A stretch of DNA of 28,009 nt, taken from contig JAKJGA010000006.1 of assembly GCA_022704645.1 (NCBI GenBank), forward strand, positions 1 through 28,009, read 5' to 3'. This document shows, in pieces, positions 1 through 7,102 of this stretch. Positions within the stretch are counted from its first letter, which is position 1; every line of letters starts with the position of its first letter. The DNA comes from Spirochaetota bacterium. Its GTDB lineage: Bacteria > Spirochaetota > UBA4802 > JAFGJZ01. The position numbers and the translations under genes are program-made. The notes beneath the pieces were generated by a model. It was not told where the DNA came from, ran no database searches, and worked only from the letters and a program-made list of their open reading frames with translations.

Positions 1-454
1 ACATTTTTTCGAGCTGAAGATTAGCTTTGTCCTTTTCGTCACCGATTTTCTTTCTATCGATTGCTCTTCTTACTGAGTGGTTTAAAAGATTAAAATCTGT
101 TACGGGCTTTGTGAGAAAGTCGTAAGCGCCTGTTTTTAGAGCATGTATAATGTCTTCATCGGATCCGACAGCGGTAAGAACAATTCGGGGAACCGAATTA
201 AAGCGCTCAGACATCATGCTGAGCAGTTCTCTTCCGTTCATAATCGGCATTTTCAGGTCTGTGATCACAAGATCAACGTCCGCGTTTTTTTCAAGAACCG
301 AAACAGCTTCGGCTCCGTTAAAAGCGTTAAGAATATCGTAACCAAGTTTTTTTAGAAACGCGGAAAGAGTCTTATTAACGTTAATGTCATCATCAACGAC
401 AAGAATTTTTCCGAAACCGTTTCCACTGTTACTAATAGAGTCTCCAATTGTCAT
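1..454 (-). CDS. Response regulator, receiver domain (3' end outside window)
   Basis: Reading the minus strand from the ATG at 454 gives 151 codons with no stop before the window edge, so the C-terminal part is missing. The protein opens with a short polar stretch and then a CheY-like receiver domain. The acidic pocket is in ILVVDDD (residues 18-23), the phosphoacceptor is Asp66 in VITDLKMP, the switch Thr is residue 94 and the conserved Lys is residue 116 in LTKP. After residue 125 a charged helix rich in Lys and Glu begins, which could be a linker or coiled coil into an output domain beyond the edge. The output type therefore cannot be named. The start has only a weak ribosome site; a GTG lies directly upstream in frame. 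The next gene is divergent, so promoters for both must lie in 455-549. Confidence 0.88.
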   Translation of the reverse strand, partial: MTIGDSISNSGNGFGKILVVDDDINVNKTLSAFLKKLGYDILNAFNGAEAVSVLEKNADVDLVITDLKMPIMNGRELLSMMSERFNSVPRIVLTAVGSDEDIIHALKTGAYDFLTKPVTDFNLLNHSVRRAIDRKKIGDEKDKANLQLEKM

Positions 455-549
455 CACAAACCGTACGGTCAGTCTATAAAATATATGCTAAAAAGGCAAG
501 AAAAAGACAGGTCATTGTAACTCTAATACTCCTTCTGACTCAAAAAGGT

Positions 550-888
550 ATGAAGAAAATATTGATACTATTATTTCTTGTTTGGTTTTCCGCATGCGAA
601 AACATGCGCTTTTCAAAAGTATCTGGATACGTGTTTGATGATGAAACCGGCCAGCCCGTTGCAGGTGCTCTTGTTAAGCTTTATGATGAATATGATTCGG
701 ATTCCGACGAAACGGATGAAAACGGATATTTCAGCGTTTCGATTTCTTATAACAGTGAAAACGGCGGGTTGGAAGATTCTGAAAAAATCAATTTTTCAGT
801 TTCAAAAAACGGATATAAAAAATTTACCGATACTTTTAACGGAAGCTACGTTGACAAGGAAACCGATGTTTTTCTTGAAAAAGAGTGA
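550..888 (+). CDS. Small lipoprotein with carboxypeptidase-regulatory-like domain
   Basis: I start the gene at the internal ATG at 550, not at the upstream ATG at 448, because from 550 the protein begins with a clean lipoprotein signal: MKK, a hydrophobic stretch and FSAC, giving a lipidated Cys near residue 17. The mature part starts VSGYVFDDETGQPVAGA, the typical beginning of a carboxypeptidase-regulatory-like (CarboxypepD_reg) beta-sandwich. A Glu/Asp-rich loop and a second half ending in a KNGYKK-type strand follow. At 112 residues it is a single-domain protein, presumably anchored to a membrane and facing the periplasm or surface. The ligand is unknown. An AAAAGG stretch sits very close to the ATG, so the ribosome site is poor. 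It converges on the exonuclease gene with 9 bases between stops and no visible terminator. Confidence 0.72.
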   Translation: MKKILILLFLVWFSACENMRFSKVSGYVFDDETGQPVAGALVKLYDEYDSDSDETDENGYFSVSISYNSENGGLEDSEKINFSVSKNGYKKFTDTFNGSYVDKETDVFLEKE

Positions 889-897
889 TTATAAGTT

Positions 898-1560
898 CTA
901 AATGAATTTCCGTTTCATCATTTCGCGGTAAATTTTTAAAACCACCCAAGCATCAGTTGCGGCATAAAGAATCTGTGAATCGGAAAGATTGAACTTTTCC
1001 CAGTTGCTTTTCTGTGCTTTTTTAGAAATTCTTCCCTTAAAGAAAAAACCTGCGAGAGCACGTACTCCTCTTTGTTTGAATCTAAGCTTTCTTGCAATTG
1101 TTTCAAGATCGACAAAGGACACGCATTTTGAAGATGAATATTTTTCAATATCGCGCAATTCTCCTTTTAATCCAAGACCGATCTTTGTTATCGAAGGATT
1201 GGATAAAATTCGTGTCAGTTCGGGCGGATAGTTAAGCTTATTTATTCTGATAAGAAAGGCCTCGGTTTCTGTCGCAAGCTGGATCAGGGAAATGGGGTAA
1301 TGCTCGCCTTTGTTGAAGCTGGGACGCGACTCGCTGTCAAATCCGATTGTCATTCCGGATTTAATTTTATCGAGATGATGAAGGTCATGATAAGTTTCTA
1401 TAAGTCTTATTTTGCCCGTGAAAGAAAGGAGAGGATAATTGTTTATGGCTTCTTTGTCGATTTCATAAAGAAATTCTTCTTCACCGTTTAATTTAGGTTC
1501 AGGCTTGTTTTTATTTTTGTTAAAAAAATTAATTAATTTATTAATTTTGAATAATTTCAT
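898..1560 (-). CDS. 3'-5' exonuclease domain protein (DEDDy type)
   Basis: A 220-residue protein of the RNase D/WRN exonuclease-like fold, expected to remove nucleotides from 3' ends of DNA or RNA. Exo I is GFDSE (Asp75, Glu77). Exo III is ILYAATDAW (Tyr199, Asp203), the Y-x3-D pattern of DEDDy enzymes. Exo II lies in KIGLGLKGELRDI. The Asp expected after 'KG' reads as Glu134 here, with Asp137 nearby, so activity may be altered. There is no HRDC domain, so it is not a full RNase D. I start at the ATG whose codon overlaps the ruvC stop (ATGA at 1560-1557); a longer reading into ruvC is possible but unnecessary. The first 40 residues are Lys/Asn-rich and low in complexity. It is the last gene of the yebC-ruvC cluster, and its link to RuvC suggests a DNA repair role, by inference. 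Confidence 0.8.
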   Translation of the reverse strand: MKLFKINKLINFFNKNKNKPEPKLNGEEEFLYEIDKEAINNYPLLSFTGKIRLIETYHDLHHLDKIKSGMTIGFDSESRPSFNKGEHYPISLIQLATETEAFLIRINKLNYPPELTRILSNPSITKIGLGLKGELRDIEKYSSSKCVSFVDLETIARKLRFKQRGVRALAGFFFKGRISKKAQKSNWEKFNLSDSQILYAATDAWVVLKIYREMMKRKFI

Positions 1561-2045
1561 CTGATTGCCGCCATTCTTTTGACTATTCCGTTTCCGATCG
1601 ATCCGCATAATGCAACTGCTACGGCATCCGCAGCATCATCCGGCTGTGGAGTTTCCTTCAGTGAAAATATTTTCTGAATCATGCACTGCATCTGTTTCTT
1701 GTCCGCTCTTCCGAATCCTGTTACAGCCTGTTTGACCTGTACCGGAGCATATTCGCTGTAGCATAAAGCATTCTGCTGAAATGCCAGTAATATTACTCCG
1801 ATTGCTTTCGATACGTCAAGCGCGGTTGTGGTGTTTCTCGCAAAAAAAAGTTTTTCAATTGCCGCAGAATCCGGTCTATAACGCTTTATTACTGCCGAAA
1901 TTTCGGTGTAAACTATAAAAAGCCTCTCGGATATTGAAAGAGAGGAGTCAGTTTCTATGGTGCCGTAATCAATAACTCGGGCGGTGTCTTCGATCACCGC
2001 CCATCCGATTATAGCAAAACCTGGATCAATTCCAAGAACCCGCAT
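1557..2045 (-). CDS. ruvC: Holliday junction resolvase RuvC
   Basis: RuvC is the endonuclease that cuts Holliday junctions during recombinational repair, working with RuvAB. The 162-residue length matches the family. The RNase H-like fold and the four acidic catalytic residues are visible: Asp7 in GIDPG, Glu64 in AAIEKLFF, and Asp137 and Asp140 in PDDAADA. FFARNTTTA after Glu64 is also family-typical. The start codon shares one base with the yebC stop (TAATG at 2047-2043), and the stop overlaps the exonuclease start. Translation of all three is therefore probably coupled. yebC-ruvC adjacency is common in bacteria. ruvA and ruvB are not in the window. Confidence 0.97.
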   Translation of the reverse strand: MRVLGIDPGFAIIGWAVIEDTARVIDYGTIETDSSLSISERLFIVYTEISAVIKRYRPDSAAIEKLFFARNTTTALDVSKAIGVILLAFQQNALCYSEYAPVQVKQAVTGFGRADKKQMQCMIQKIFSLKETPQPDDAADAVAVALCGSIGNGIVKRMAAIR

Positions 2046-2797
2046 TACTGGAGTTTTTCCATTATCTCATCCGAAATTTCATAATTGGCGTAAACATTCT
2101 GAACGTCATCATGATCTTCAAGCTGTTCTGTGAGACGCATACACTGCTGTGCTTTCTTTTCGTCAAGCTCAACTGTTGTCTGAGGAATATATGTGATTTC
2201 AGCAGAGGCGGTTTTGAATGATTTGGAATTTATTGCTTCAAAAACATTATTGAATGATTCCGGTGATGTTTTAATTGTAAGCGCACCGTCATCTTCTGCT
2301 GAAATATCTTCAATGTCAAAATCAAGAAGAAGTTCCATGAGCTCATCTTCATTTGTCTGACCGGCTTCGATGGTAATAACGCCCTTTTTGTCGAACATAA
2401 ATCCGACACAGCCTGTTTCACCGAGGTTGCCGCCGTTTTTGGAAAAAATATTGCGTATTTCCGGATATGTACGGTTTCTATTGTCCGTAATAACATCCAG
2501 CATCATCGCAACTCCGCCCGGGGCATAACCTTCATAGCGGATTTCTTCGTATACAACGCCTTCCATTTTTCCGCTGGCTTTAAGTATTGCGCGTTCGACA
2601 TTATCGTTAGGCATATTGGCTTCTTTAGCCTTAAGTATTGCGGTTCTAAGTCGGGGATTCGATTCAGGATCAGATCCGCCGCCGTTTTTAACAGCAACAG
2701 TTATTTCCCTGATTATCTTGGTGAATATTGCGCCGCGTTTCGCGTCAATGGCGCCCTTTTTTCTTCTAATAGTAGACCACTTATTATGACCTGACAT
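2045..2797 (-). CDS. yebC: YebC/PmpR (TACO1) family protein
   Basis: This is the conserved YebC/PmpR family, reported as transcriptional regulator in some species and as a translation factor helping ribosomes through proline stretches in others. The N-terminus SGHNKWSTIRRKKGA and the following GAIFTKIIREI are diagnostic. The middle contains MPNDNVERAI and the GGNLGETGCVGFMFDKKG segment. The length is 250 residues, as usual. I start at ATG 2797; the codon before it is TTG, and AGAGG lies 6 bases upstream of the ATG. The gene lies 38 bases downstream of the TPR gene on the same strand and overlaps ruvC by one base. Confidence 0.97.
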   Translation of the reverse strand: MSGHNKWSTIRRKKGAIDAKRGAIFTKIIREITVAVKNGGGSDPESNPRLRTAILKAKEANMPNDNVERAILKASGKMEGVVYEEIRYEGYAPGGVAMMLDVITDNRNRTYPEIRNIFSKNGGNLGETGCVGFMFDKKGVITIEAGQTNEDELMELLLDFDIEDISAEDDGALTIKTSPESFNNVFEAINSKSFKTASAEITYIPQTTVELDEKKAQQCMRLTEQLEDHDDVQNVYANYEISDEIMEKLQ

Positions 2798-2835
2798 CAA
2801 ATACCTCTGAAAATCTCGTATTATGGTACAATTTT

Positions 2836-4104
2836 TTAATACCCTCTTTTTATTTTCAACTGTAATTTTATGATTCTCTCTCTTGCCTGAGGCGCTTTAT
2901 AGTCGAAATCCGCTGATGCCTGATAATATTTTATAGCCTCTTCGTTTCTTTCAAGTTTCTCAAGAATTTCGGCCGAATTCCACCGCACTTTTCCGCTTGA
3001 AAGCTTTCTTCGTTCATAATTCTGCTGAATGAGTTCGTATTCCATGATTTCAATTCTTCTTTCCAGAAGCTGATATTCTTTGAATTTTTCATAATTCTTC
3101 TGTTTGAGAAGAGATGTCTTGAGTTCACGGGCGGTTTTTCTCATATCAATAATTTCATCTTTTTTTTGTTTAACTGCCGAATCTATTTTGTTTTCATATT
3201 CGACGGTGCGCGAATATGCTTCAAATGCTTCCTGAAATTTGAGATTGCGGTAAAGTATATCTCCGCTGTATTCATTACATTTGTGTCTGCGGAGAATGTC
3301 ATCGCCCGGAAGAAGTTCAAGCGCACGTTTAAACAGGGCAAGAGCTTCATCCAGTGAACCGACATTATTGTAGCAGATGAAAGCAAGCGCATAAATTACC
3401 GGTGCATCGTCGCTTTTTTTTGCAAGATACTTGCGGTAATAATCCGCTGTTGCAAGATATCTGTTAATATCGGAGTGAAGATTTGCGAGCAGAATGTAGT
3501 CGTTAAGGTCTTCCGCTTTGCCCTTTATTGAAAGATATCTCTCAAGATAAAGTATGCTGCGCTTTTTGTCGCGCCCTGCATAAAGAGCCCTTCCCAGCTC
3601 GAGAGCATATTCTGCGTTGGCTTTGTCAAGAGAACAGGCCTGTTCAAGAGAGTTCAGGTATGCACGGAAATATCCCGCTTCTTTGTATACGCGCGAGAGT
3701 TCATAAAAAACGGCAGAATCCGATACAAATTCAATTTCCTTGAATCTGAAGCATTGATAATAATGACTTACGGCTGAATCATATTCACGCAGGTTGTATG
3801 CGCATAAACCTGCAAAGCGGTGAAGCTTGAACAGTTCGGGATTATTTTCTATAAAATAAGGCTCGGCTTTTCTTTCGGAAAACAGCCTGTTCAGGTCTAT
3901 TCTTTCTTCGGCTGACCCTAAACTGATGAAATCATTCGGAATGCGTTTGTCGTCAACTTTTGATGAATATATTTCTTCGAGGCGCTTTTTAATCTGCGCA
4001 TAGGCATCCTTATAATTGCCGGAACTAATAAGCGGTTCGTATGATTCCTGTGCGGAAACGAGTGTTGCTGATAATAGAAATAAAATGTGAATTAAAAACT
4101 TCAT
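2836..4104 (-). CDS. Secreted or periplasmic TPR-repeat protein
   Basis: The 422-residue protein starts with a signal peptide (MKFLIHILFLLSATLVSAQ, likely cut after A-Q). It is then almost all helical tetratricopeptide repeats. Repeat signatures include YKEAGYFRAYLNSLEQA, ALALFKRALELLPGDD and LERNEEAIKYYQASADF. There is a charged coiled-coil-like region around residues 310-365. TPR solenoids bind partner proteins, so it probably acts as a scaffold in the periplasm, but the partner cannot be read from the sequence. The gene is first in a minus-strand cluster with yebC-ruvC, although no functional link is obvious. No ribosome site is visible before the ATG; see the promoter entry for a possible leaderless start. 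Confidence 0.82.
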   Translation of the reverse strand: MKFLIHILFLLSATLVSAQESYEPLISSGNYKDAYAQIKKRLEEIYSSKVDDKRIPNDFISLGSAEERIDLNRLFSERKAEPYFIENNPELFKLHRFAGLCAYNLREYDSAVSHYYQCFRFKEIEFVSDSAVFYELSRVYKEAGYFRAYLNSLEQACSLDKANAEYALELGRALYAGRDKKRSILYLERYLSIKGKAEDLNDYILLANLHSDINRYLATADYYRKYLAKKSDDAPVIYALAFICYNNVGSLDEALALFKRALELLPGDDILRRHKCNEYSGDILYRNLKFQEAFEAYSRTVEYENKIDSAVKQKKDEIIDMRKTARELKTSLLKQKNYEKFKEYQLLERRIEIMEYELIQQNYERRKLSSGKVRWNSAEILEKLERNEEAIKYYQASADFDYKAPQARERIIKLQLKIKRGY

Positions 4105-4110
4105 GGCAGA

Positions 4111-4139
4111 TTTGTATTATTATTATCGGATCAAGTCAA
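4111..4139 (-). promoter_or_regulatory. Candidate promoter of the TPR gene, possibly leaderless
   Basis: On the minus strand TTGACT (4139-4134) is followed after 17 bases by TACAAA (4116-4111), a fair sigma70-like pair. Transcription would start about 7 bases later, at or next to the ATG at 4104. The absence of a Shine-Dalgarno match fits a leaderless message. The -10 match is only moderate. Confidence 0.35.
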
Positions 4140-4235
4140 TTCATTCTGTAATATGGAACAATTTTTGTTATTGTAAAAAAGATATTCGCCGGAAGAAATG
4201 TCTGCATCCGCCATTATTGGAGTCTGGAGTTTGAT

Positions 4236-6152
4236 ATGTTTGCCGAAAAATACAGAAATAAGTTTGTTCGTGCGTCTAAATTTTTACTATTATGCGCTTC
4301 TGCTGTGTTCGCCTTCAGAATAATTCTGTTTGGTCTTATTTCGGCGTCATTTTCTGATGCTGATTTTGCAGTATATTTTTCAAAATCAATTCTTTATGAT
4401 CTTGTTTTTCTTGCATGTGTATTCATTATAACCTTTTCGTTTATGCTGGTATTTAAGAAAAAGATAAGACTCTTTGAAGCTTTTCTTTTTATTCCATTCT
4501 CGCTTGTTTTTGTTTTTTACGCGGGATATTATTCCGTCTTTGAAAAATATTTTCAGATTTCCGCCTTAGGTGAAGGTCTTTCAACTTATTCAAATGAAAT
4601 AATGAATTCTGCATTGCACGAAATCGGAACCGGAGTCTATTTGTCGTTGATTCTTTTTGTTCTGATGTTTGCAGTTTATTGTTTTACCATTAAGCGTATC
4701 GAGCGAATGCTTTATAGTCTGATATTGTATTTTATTCTGCCGCTGTTATTCTTCGGTATTACATTCGGTCTGGTATCTGCGCCCAAAGAAGATCTTTTTG
4801 AAAATCCTGATTACGGTACAGTGTCAAAAAATCCTGTTATTTTTCTTGCATCATCAATGATGAAAAAGCCCGAGGATGAGTCATTAATTAAAAATGATTC
4901 GAAAGGTGAACTTTTTTTGAATTCTGAATCCATAAACGAACCGGGAATTGTTCCTGATCTCAATATACGCAGGAAAAAATATAATATAATATTTTACTTT
5001 TTTGAGTCTACCGCACAAAACTATATCGGAATGAAAGTTGACGGAAAGCCTGTAATGCCGGTTTGGGAAAAACTGTCGCAAAACAGCATCAGCTTTAAGC
5101 GTCATTATGCGCATTATCCGCTCTCTGTTAATGCACTTTATAATGTTTTTACATCTGCTTATAATCCTCTGAAAAAGATGTGGATACCGATGCATGATTC
5201 AAAAATTCCCTTTAAATCAGCGCCTGAAATATTTAAGGAAAACGGATATAGAACGGCTCTTTTGCATTCAGGTGATTTGAGAAATTTTAATCATATAGGT
5301 TATTTGAAAGACAGAAAGATAGATATCATCCGTGATATTAAAACTCTTGAACCCGGAGGATATAAAGTTATAACTCCGTATAGTCTTGATGACAGAGCAA
5401 TGATAAAGCCTCTTGTCGATTTTTCCGGAAAAGAAAAAGATAAACCTTTTTTTGCTGCAATATTTCCCCTTCTGCCTCATCATCCGTATACTTTCCCATT
5501 TAAGGAATTTTATCTTTATTCTGAAAACCAGATTGCAAAAGCTTCGGGCAAAAAGGAAAAGACCTGGATGCAGTATGTGAACTCGCTTCATTTTTCAGAT
5601 TATTGTCTCGGCGAGCTCATTGATTCTCTTGATAAAGGCGGACTTCTTGAAGACACCTTAATTTTTATTTTTGCCGATCATGGAGAGGCTTTTTACCAGC
5701 ATCCCGGAAATTATCTTCATGCCATTCATGTCTATGATGAGAACGTGCATGTTCCTTTTATAATCTATGGGAAGAATATTTTTAAACGCAGAATAGAATA
5801 CCCCGGAGTATCAAGCCACGTTGATATTCTTCCGACTGCTCTTGATTTTGCAGGGATAAAACAGGAAGATAACTTTCAGGGAATATCTCTAATATCAAAG
5901 CATAAAAAAAGAATGGCTTTTTCTTATACGGACTGGGATGAAATAAAAAGATCAGTTCGGGACGGCAAATGGAAGTATATTCTTTCCGATAACGGAAAGG
6001 AAGAGCTTTATGATACTGATGCAGATGCATTGGAAAAAAACAATATAGCTGCGGAATTTCCGGAAATTTGCGGAAAATACAGGGATTATTTGAAAAAAGC
6101 AGGTCAGCATCAGCAAGAGTATTATAAAACGAGGAAGTTTAAAACTCTGTGA
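4236..6152 (+). CDS. Membrane-anchored sulfatase / LtaS-like phosphatase-fold enzyme
   Basis: A 638-residue enzyme of the alkaline phosphatase/sulfatase superfamily with five predicted membrane helices in the first ~180 residues, like LtaS and OpgB-type phosphoglycerol transferases. The extracytoplasmic domain follows. Metal-site elements are Glu257 in FFEST and Asp481-His482 in IFADHGEAF, with a further His-rich stretch HAIHVYDENVHVPF. The spacing closely resembles lipoteichoic acid synthase. The nucleophile position has HYPLSVNALYN, so Ser297 (or a neighbour) takes the place of the Thr usual in LtaS. The C-terminal VRDGKWKYIL...EELYDTDADALEKNNIA block is sulfatase-typical. Substrate could be a sulfate ester, a phosphoglycerol group or a phosphoethanolamine group on envelope glycans. 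GGAG lies upstream of the ATG. The next gene overlaps it by four bases. Confidence 0.85.
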   Translation: MFAEKYRNKFVRASKFLLLCASAVFAFRIILFGLISASFSDADFAVYFSKSILYDLVFLACVFIITFSFMLVFKKKIRLFEAFLFIPFSLVFVFYAGYYSVFEKYFQISALGEGLSTYSNEIMNSALHEIGTGVYLSLILFVLMFAVYCFTIKRIERMLYSLILYFILPLLFFGITFGLVSAPKEDLFENPDYGTVSKNPVIFLASSMMKKPEDESLIKNDSKGELFLNSESINEPGIVPDLNIRRKKYNIIFYFFESTAQNYIGMKVDGKPVMPVWEKLSQNSISFKRHYAHYPLSVNALYNVFTSAYNPLKKMWIPMHDSKIPFKSAPEIFKENGYRTALLHSGDLRNFNHIGYLKDRKIDIIRDIKTLEPGGYKVITPYSLDDRAMIKPLVDFSGKEKDKPFFAAIFPLLPHHPYTFPFKEFYLYSENQIAKASGKKEKTWMQYVNSLHFSDYCLGELIDSLDKGGLLEDTLIFIFADHGEAFYQHPGNYLHAIHVYDENVHVPFIIYGKNIFKRRIEYPGVSSHVDILPTALDFAGIKQEDNFQGISLISKHKKRMAFSYTDWDEIKRSVRDGKWKYILSDNGKEELYDTDADALEKNNIAAEFPEICGKYRDYLKKAGQHQQEYYKTRKFKTL

Positions 6153-6694
6153 AATTATTTAATAAATACAAACCGGTCAAAATAATTCTCGTACTTTTAA
6201 TTTTGTCGGCTGCAGCAGCATTTATCTTTGCTGCAAAGCTCCAATTTGGTTTTCTGTGCGAGTATTTCTTTTCCGATTTGAGATCTTCAACTGAGATTGC
6301 TTATTCGGAATTTTCAGAAAAACGAAACGCCGAATTGATTAAAGAATATCTGCTTTTGAATGACAAAGGCAAAAGGGATTTTTTTTCAAAACTATTGTGC
6401 AAGCGGAGATTTATCGCGGATCGGGAGACGTATTTAGTTTTTGATGACCGTTCGGAATTTTTCTGCGCCCCCGTCAAACCTTCAGCGATAGGCGGATCTG
6501 TTTACATCTGGGCATATGTCGACGATTCAATAATGATAAAAAGCTCCGCTAATGAAGGGTATTCTCCGTTTTCCGATTGTGAAGTCTGGAGACTTAACAC
6601 AAACGGATTTAACTACATTTTTATAAATGATAACGTTTTGATTTTTGAGAGATCTGACGGAGAGGAAGAATCAGTAATGGCTCTTGAATATTAG
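6149..6694 (+). CDS. Membrane-anchored protein of unknown function, coupled to sulfatase
   Basis: I do not recognise this family. The 181-residue protein begins with a GTG start that overlaps the sulfatase stop (GTGA at 6149-6152); GAGGAAG lies 11 bases upstream. One N-terminal hydrophobic helix (residues ~11-29, IILVLLILSAAAAFIFAA) would anchor it, with the rest outside the cytoplasm. The remainder is a compact domain with an acidic, aromatic-rich second half (YIWAYVDDS, CEVWRLNTNGFNYIFIND). Two Cys pairs may be present (residues ~36, ~84 and later), but no metal motif is clear. The overlap implies it is made together with the sulfatase and acts with it, perhaps as an accessory or substrate-binding subunit. 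That is inference from position only. Confidence 0.7.
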   Translation: MKLFNKYKPVKIILVLLILSAAAAFIFAAKLQFGFLCEYFFSDLRSSTEIAYSEFSEKRNAELIKEYLLLNDKGKRDFFSKLLCKRRFIADRETYLVFDDRSEFFCAPVKPSAIGGSVYIWAYVDDSIMIKSSANEGYSPFSDCEVWRLNTNGFNYIFINDNVLIFERSDGEEESVMALEY

Positions 6695-6696
6695 AG

Positions 6697-6993
6697 CTAA
6701 ACTTTGATTTTTCTTTTTTCCGGATCAGCGTTTTCTTTGTACAGTATGATAATATTTCCTATAGTTCCGACAATTTCCGCAGAACATTTTTCCGCTATTT
6801 GAGGCACCATGCTGTTCTTTTCATCTTTATGGTCGACAAACTTAACTTTGATTAGTTCATGATCTTCAAGAGCTATCCCTATAGCTTTTATCAACTGATC
6901 TGTTATTCCATGTTTTCCGATTTTAACTATCGAATCCATGTGATGTGCGAGCGATCTTAGCTCTTTTCTCTGACGGCTTGTTAATTTATTCAT
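6697..6993 (-). CDS. yhbY: YhbY-type CRM-domain RNA-binding protein
   Basis: A 98-residue protein consisting of a single CRS1-YhbY (CRM) domain, which binds ribosomal or structured RNA and is linked to 50S assembly in E. coli. It begins LTSRQRKELRSLAHHM, has the GxxG loop in VKIGKHGIT (residues ~24-32) and the helix-strand pattern LIKAIGIALEDHELIKVKF. The segment TIGNIIILYKEN near the end matches the last strand. Its stop lies two bases from that of the convergent plus-strand gene, with no terminator between. It is divergent from the histidine kinase gene across a 109-base intergenic region. Confidence 0.93.
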   Translation of the reverse strand: MNKLTSRQRKELRSLAHHMDSIVKIGKHGITDQLIKAIGIALEDHELIKVKFVDHKDEKNSMVPQIAEKCSAEIVGTIGNIIILYKENADPEKRKIKV

Positions 6994-7068
6994 AAATGAA
7001 AAGTCCGTTTGAGGTGTTTTTAGTCAATAATTATTTAATGAGTTAATTGAACCTTGTCTGAAAAAAAC

Positions 7069-7098
7069 TTGAATTAATTATTTTTTGAGAGATAATGT
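7069..7098 (+). promoter_or_regulatory. Candidate promoter of the kinase-LUD-ABC operon
   Basis: TTGAAT (7069-7074) and GATAAT (7091-7096) are separated by 16 bases. The -10 lies only 6 bases before the ATG at 7103, so transcripts would start at or near the start codon. No good ribosome site is present, apart from a GAGAG that would fall outside such a transcript. A second -35-like TTGAAC lies further upstream at about 7048. Confidence 0.35.
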
Positions 7099-7102
7099 TT
7101 AA

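Noticed and set aside
143..355. Short plus-strand open frames at the left edge
   Set aside because: They lie opposite the receiver domain read on minus, which has all receiver landmarks.
448..549. Longer start of the lipoprotein gene at ATG 448
   Set aside because: It would put 34 residues before a complete lipoprotein signal and overlap the divergent regulator start.
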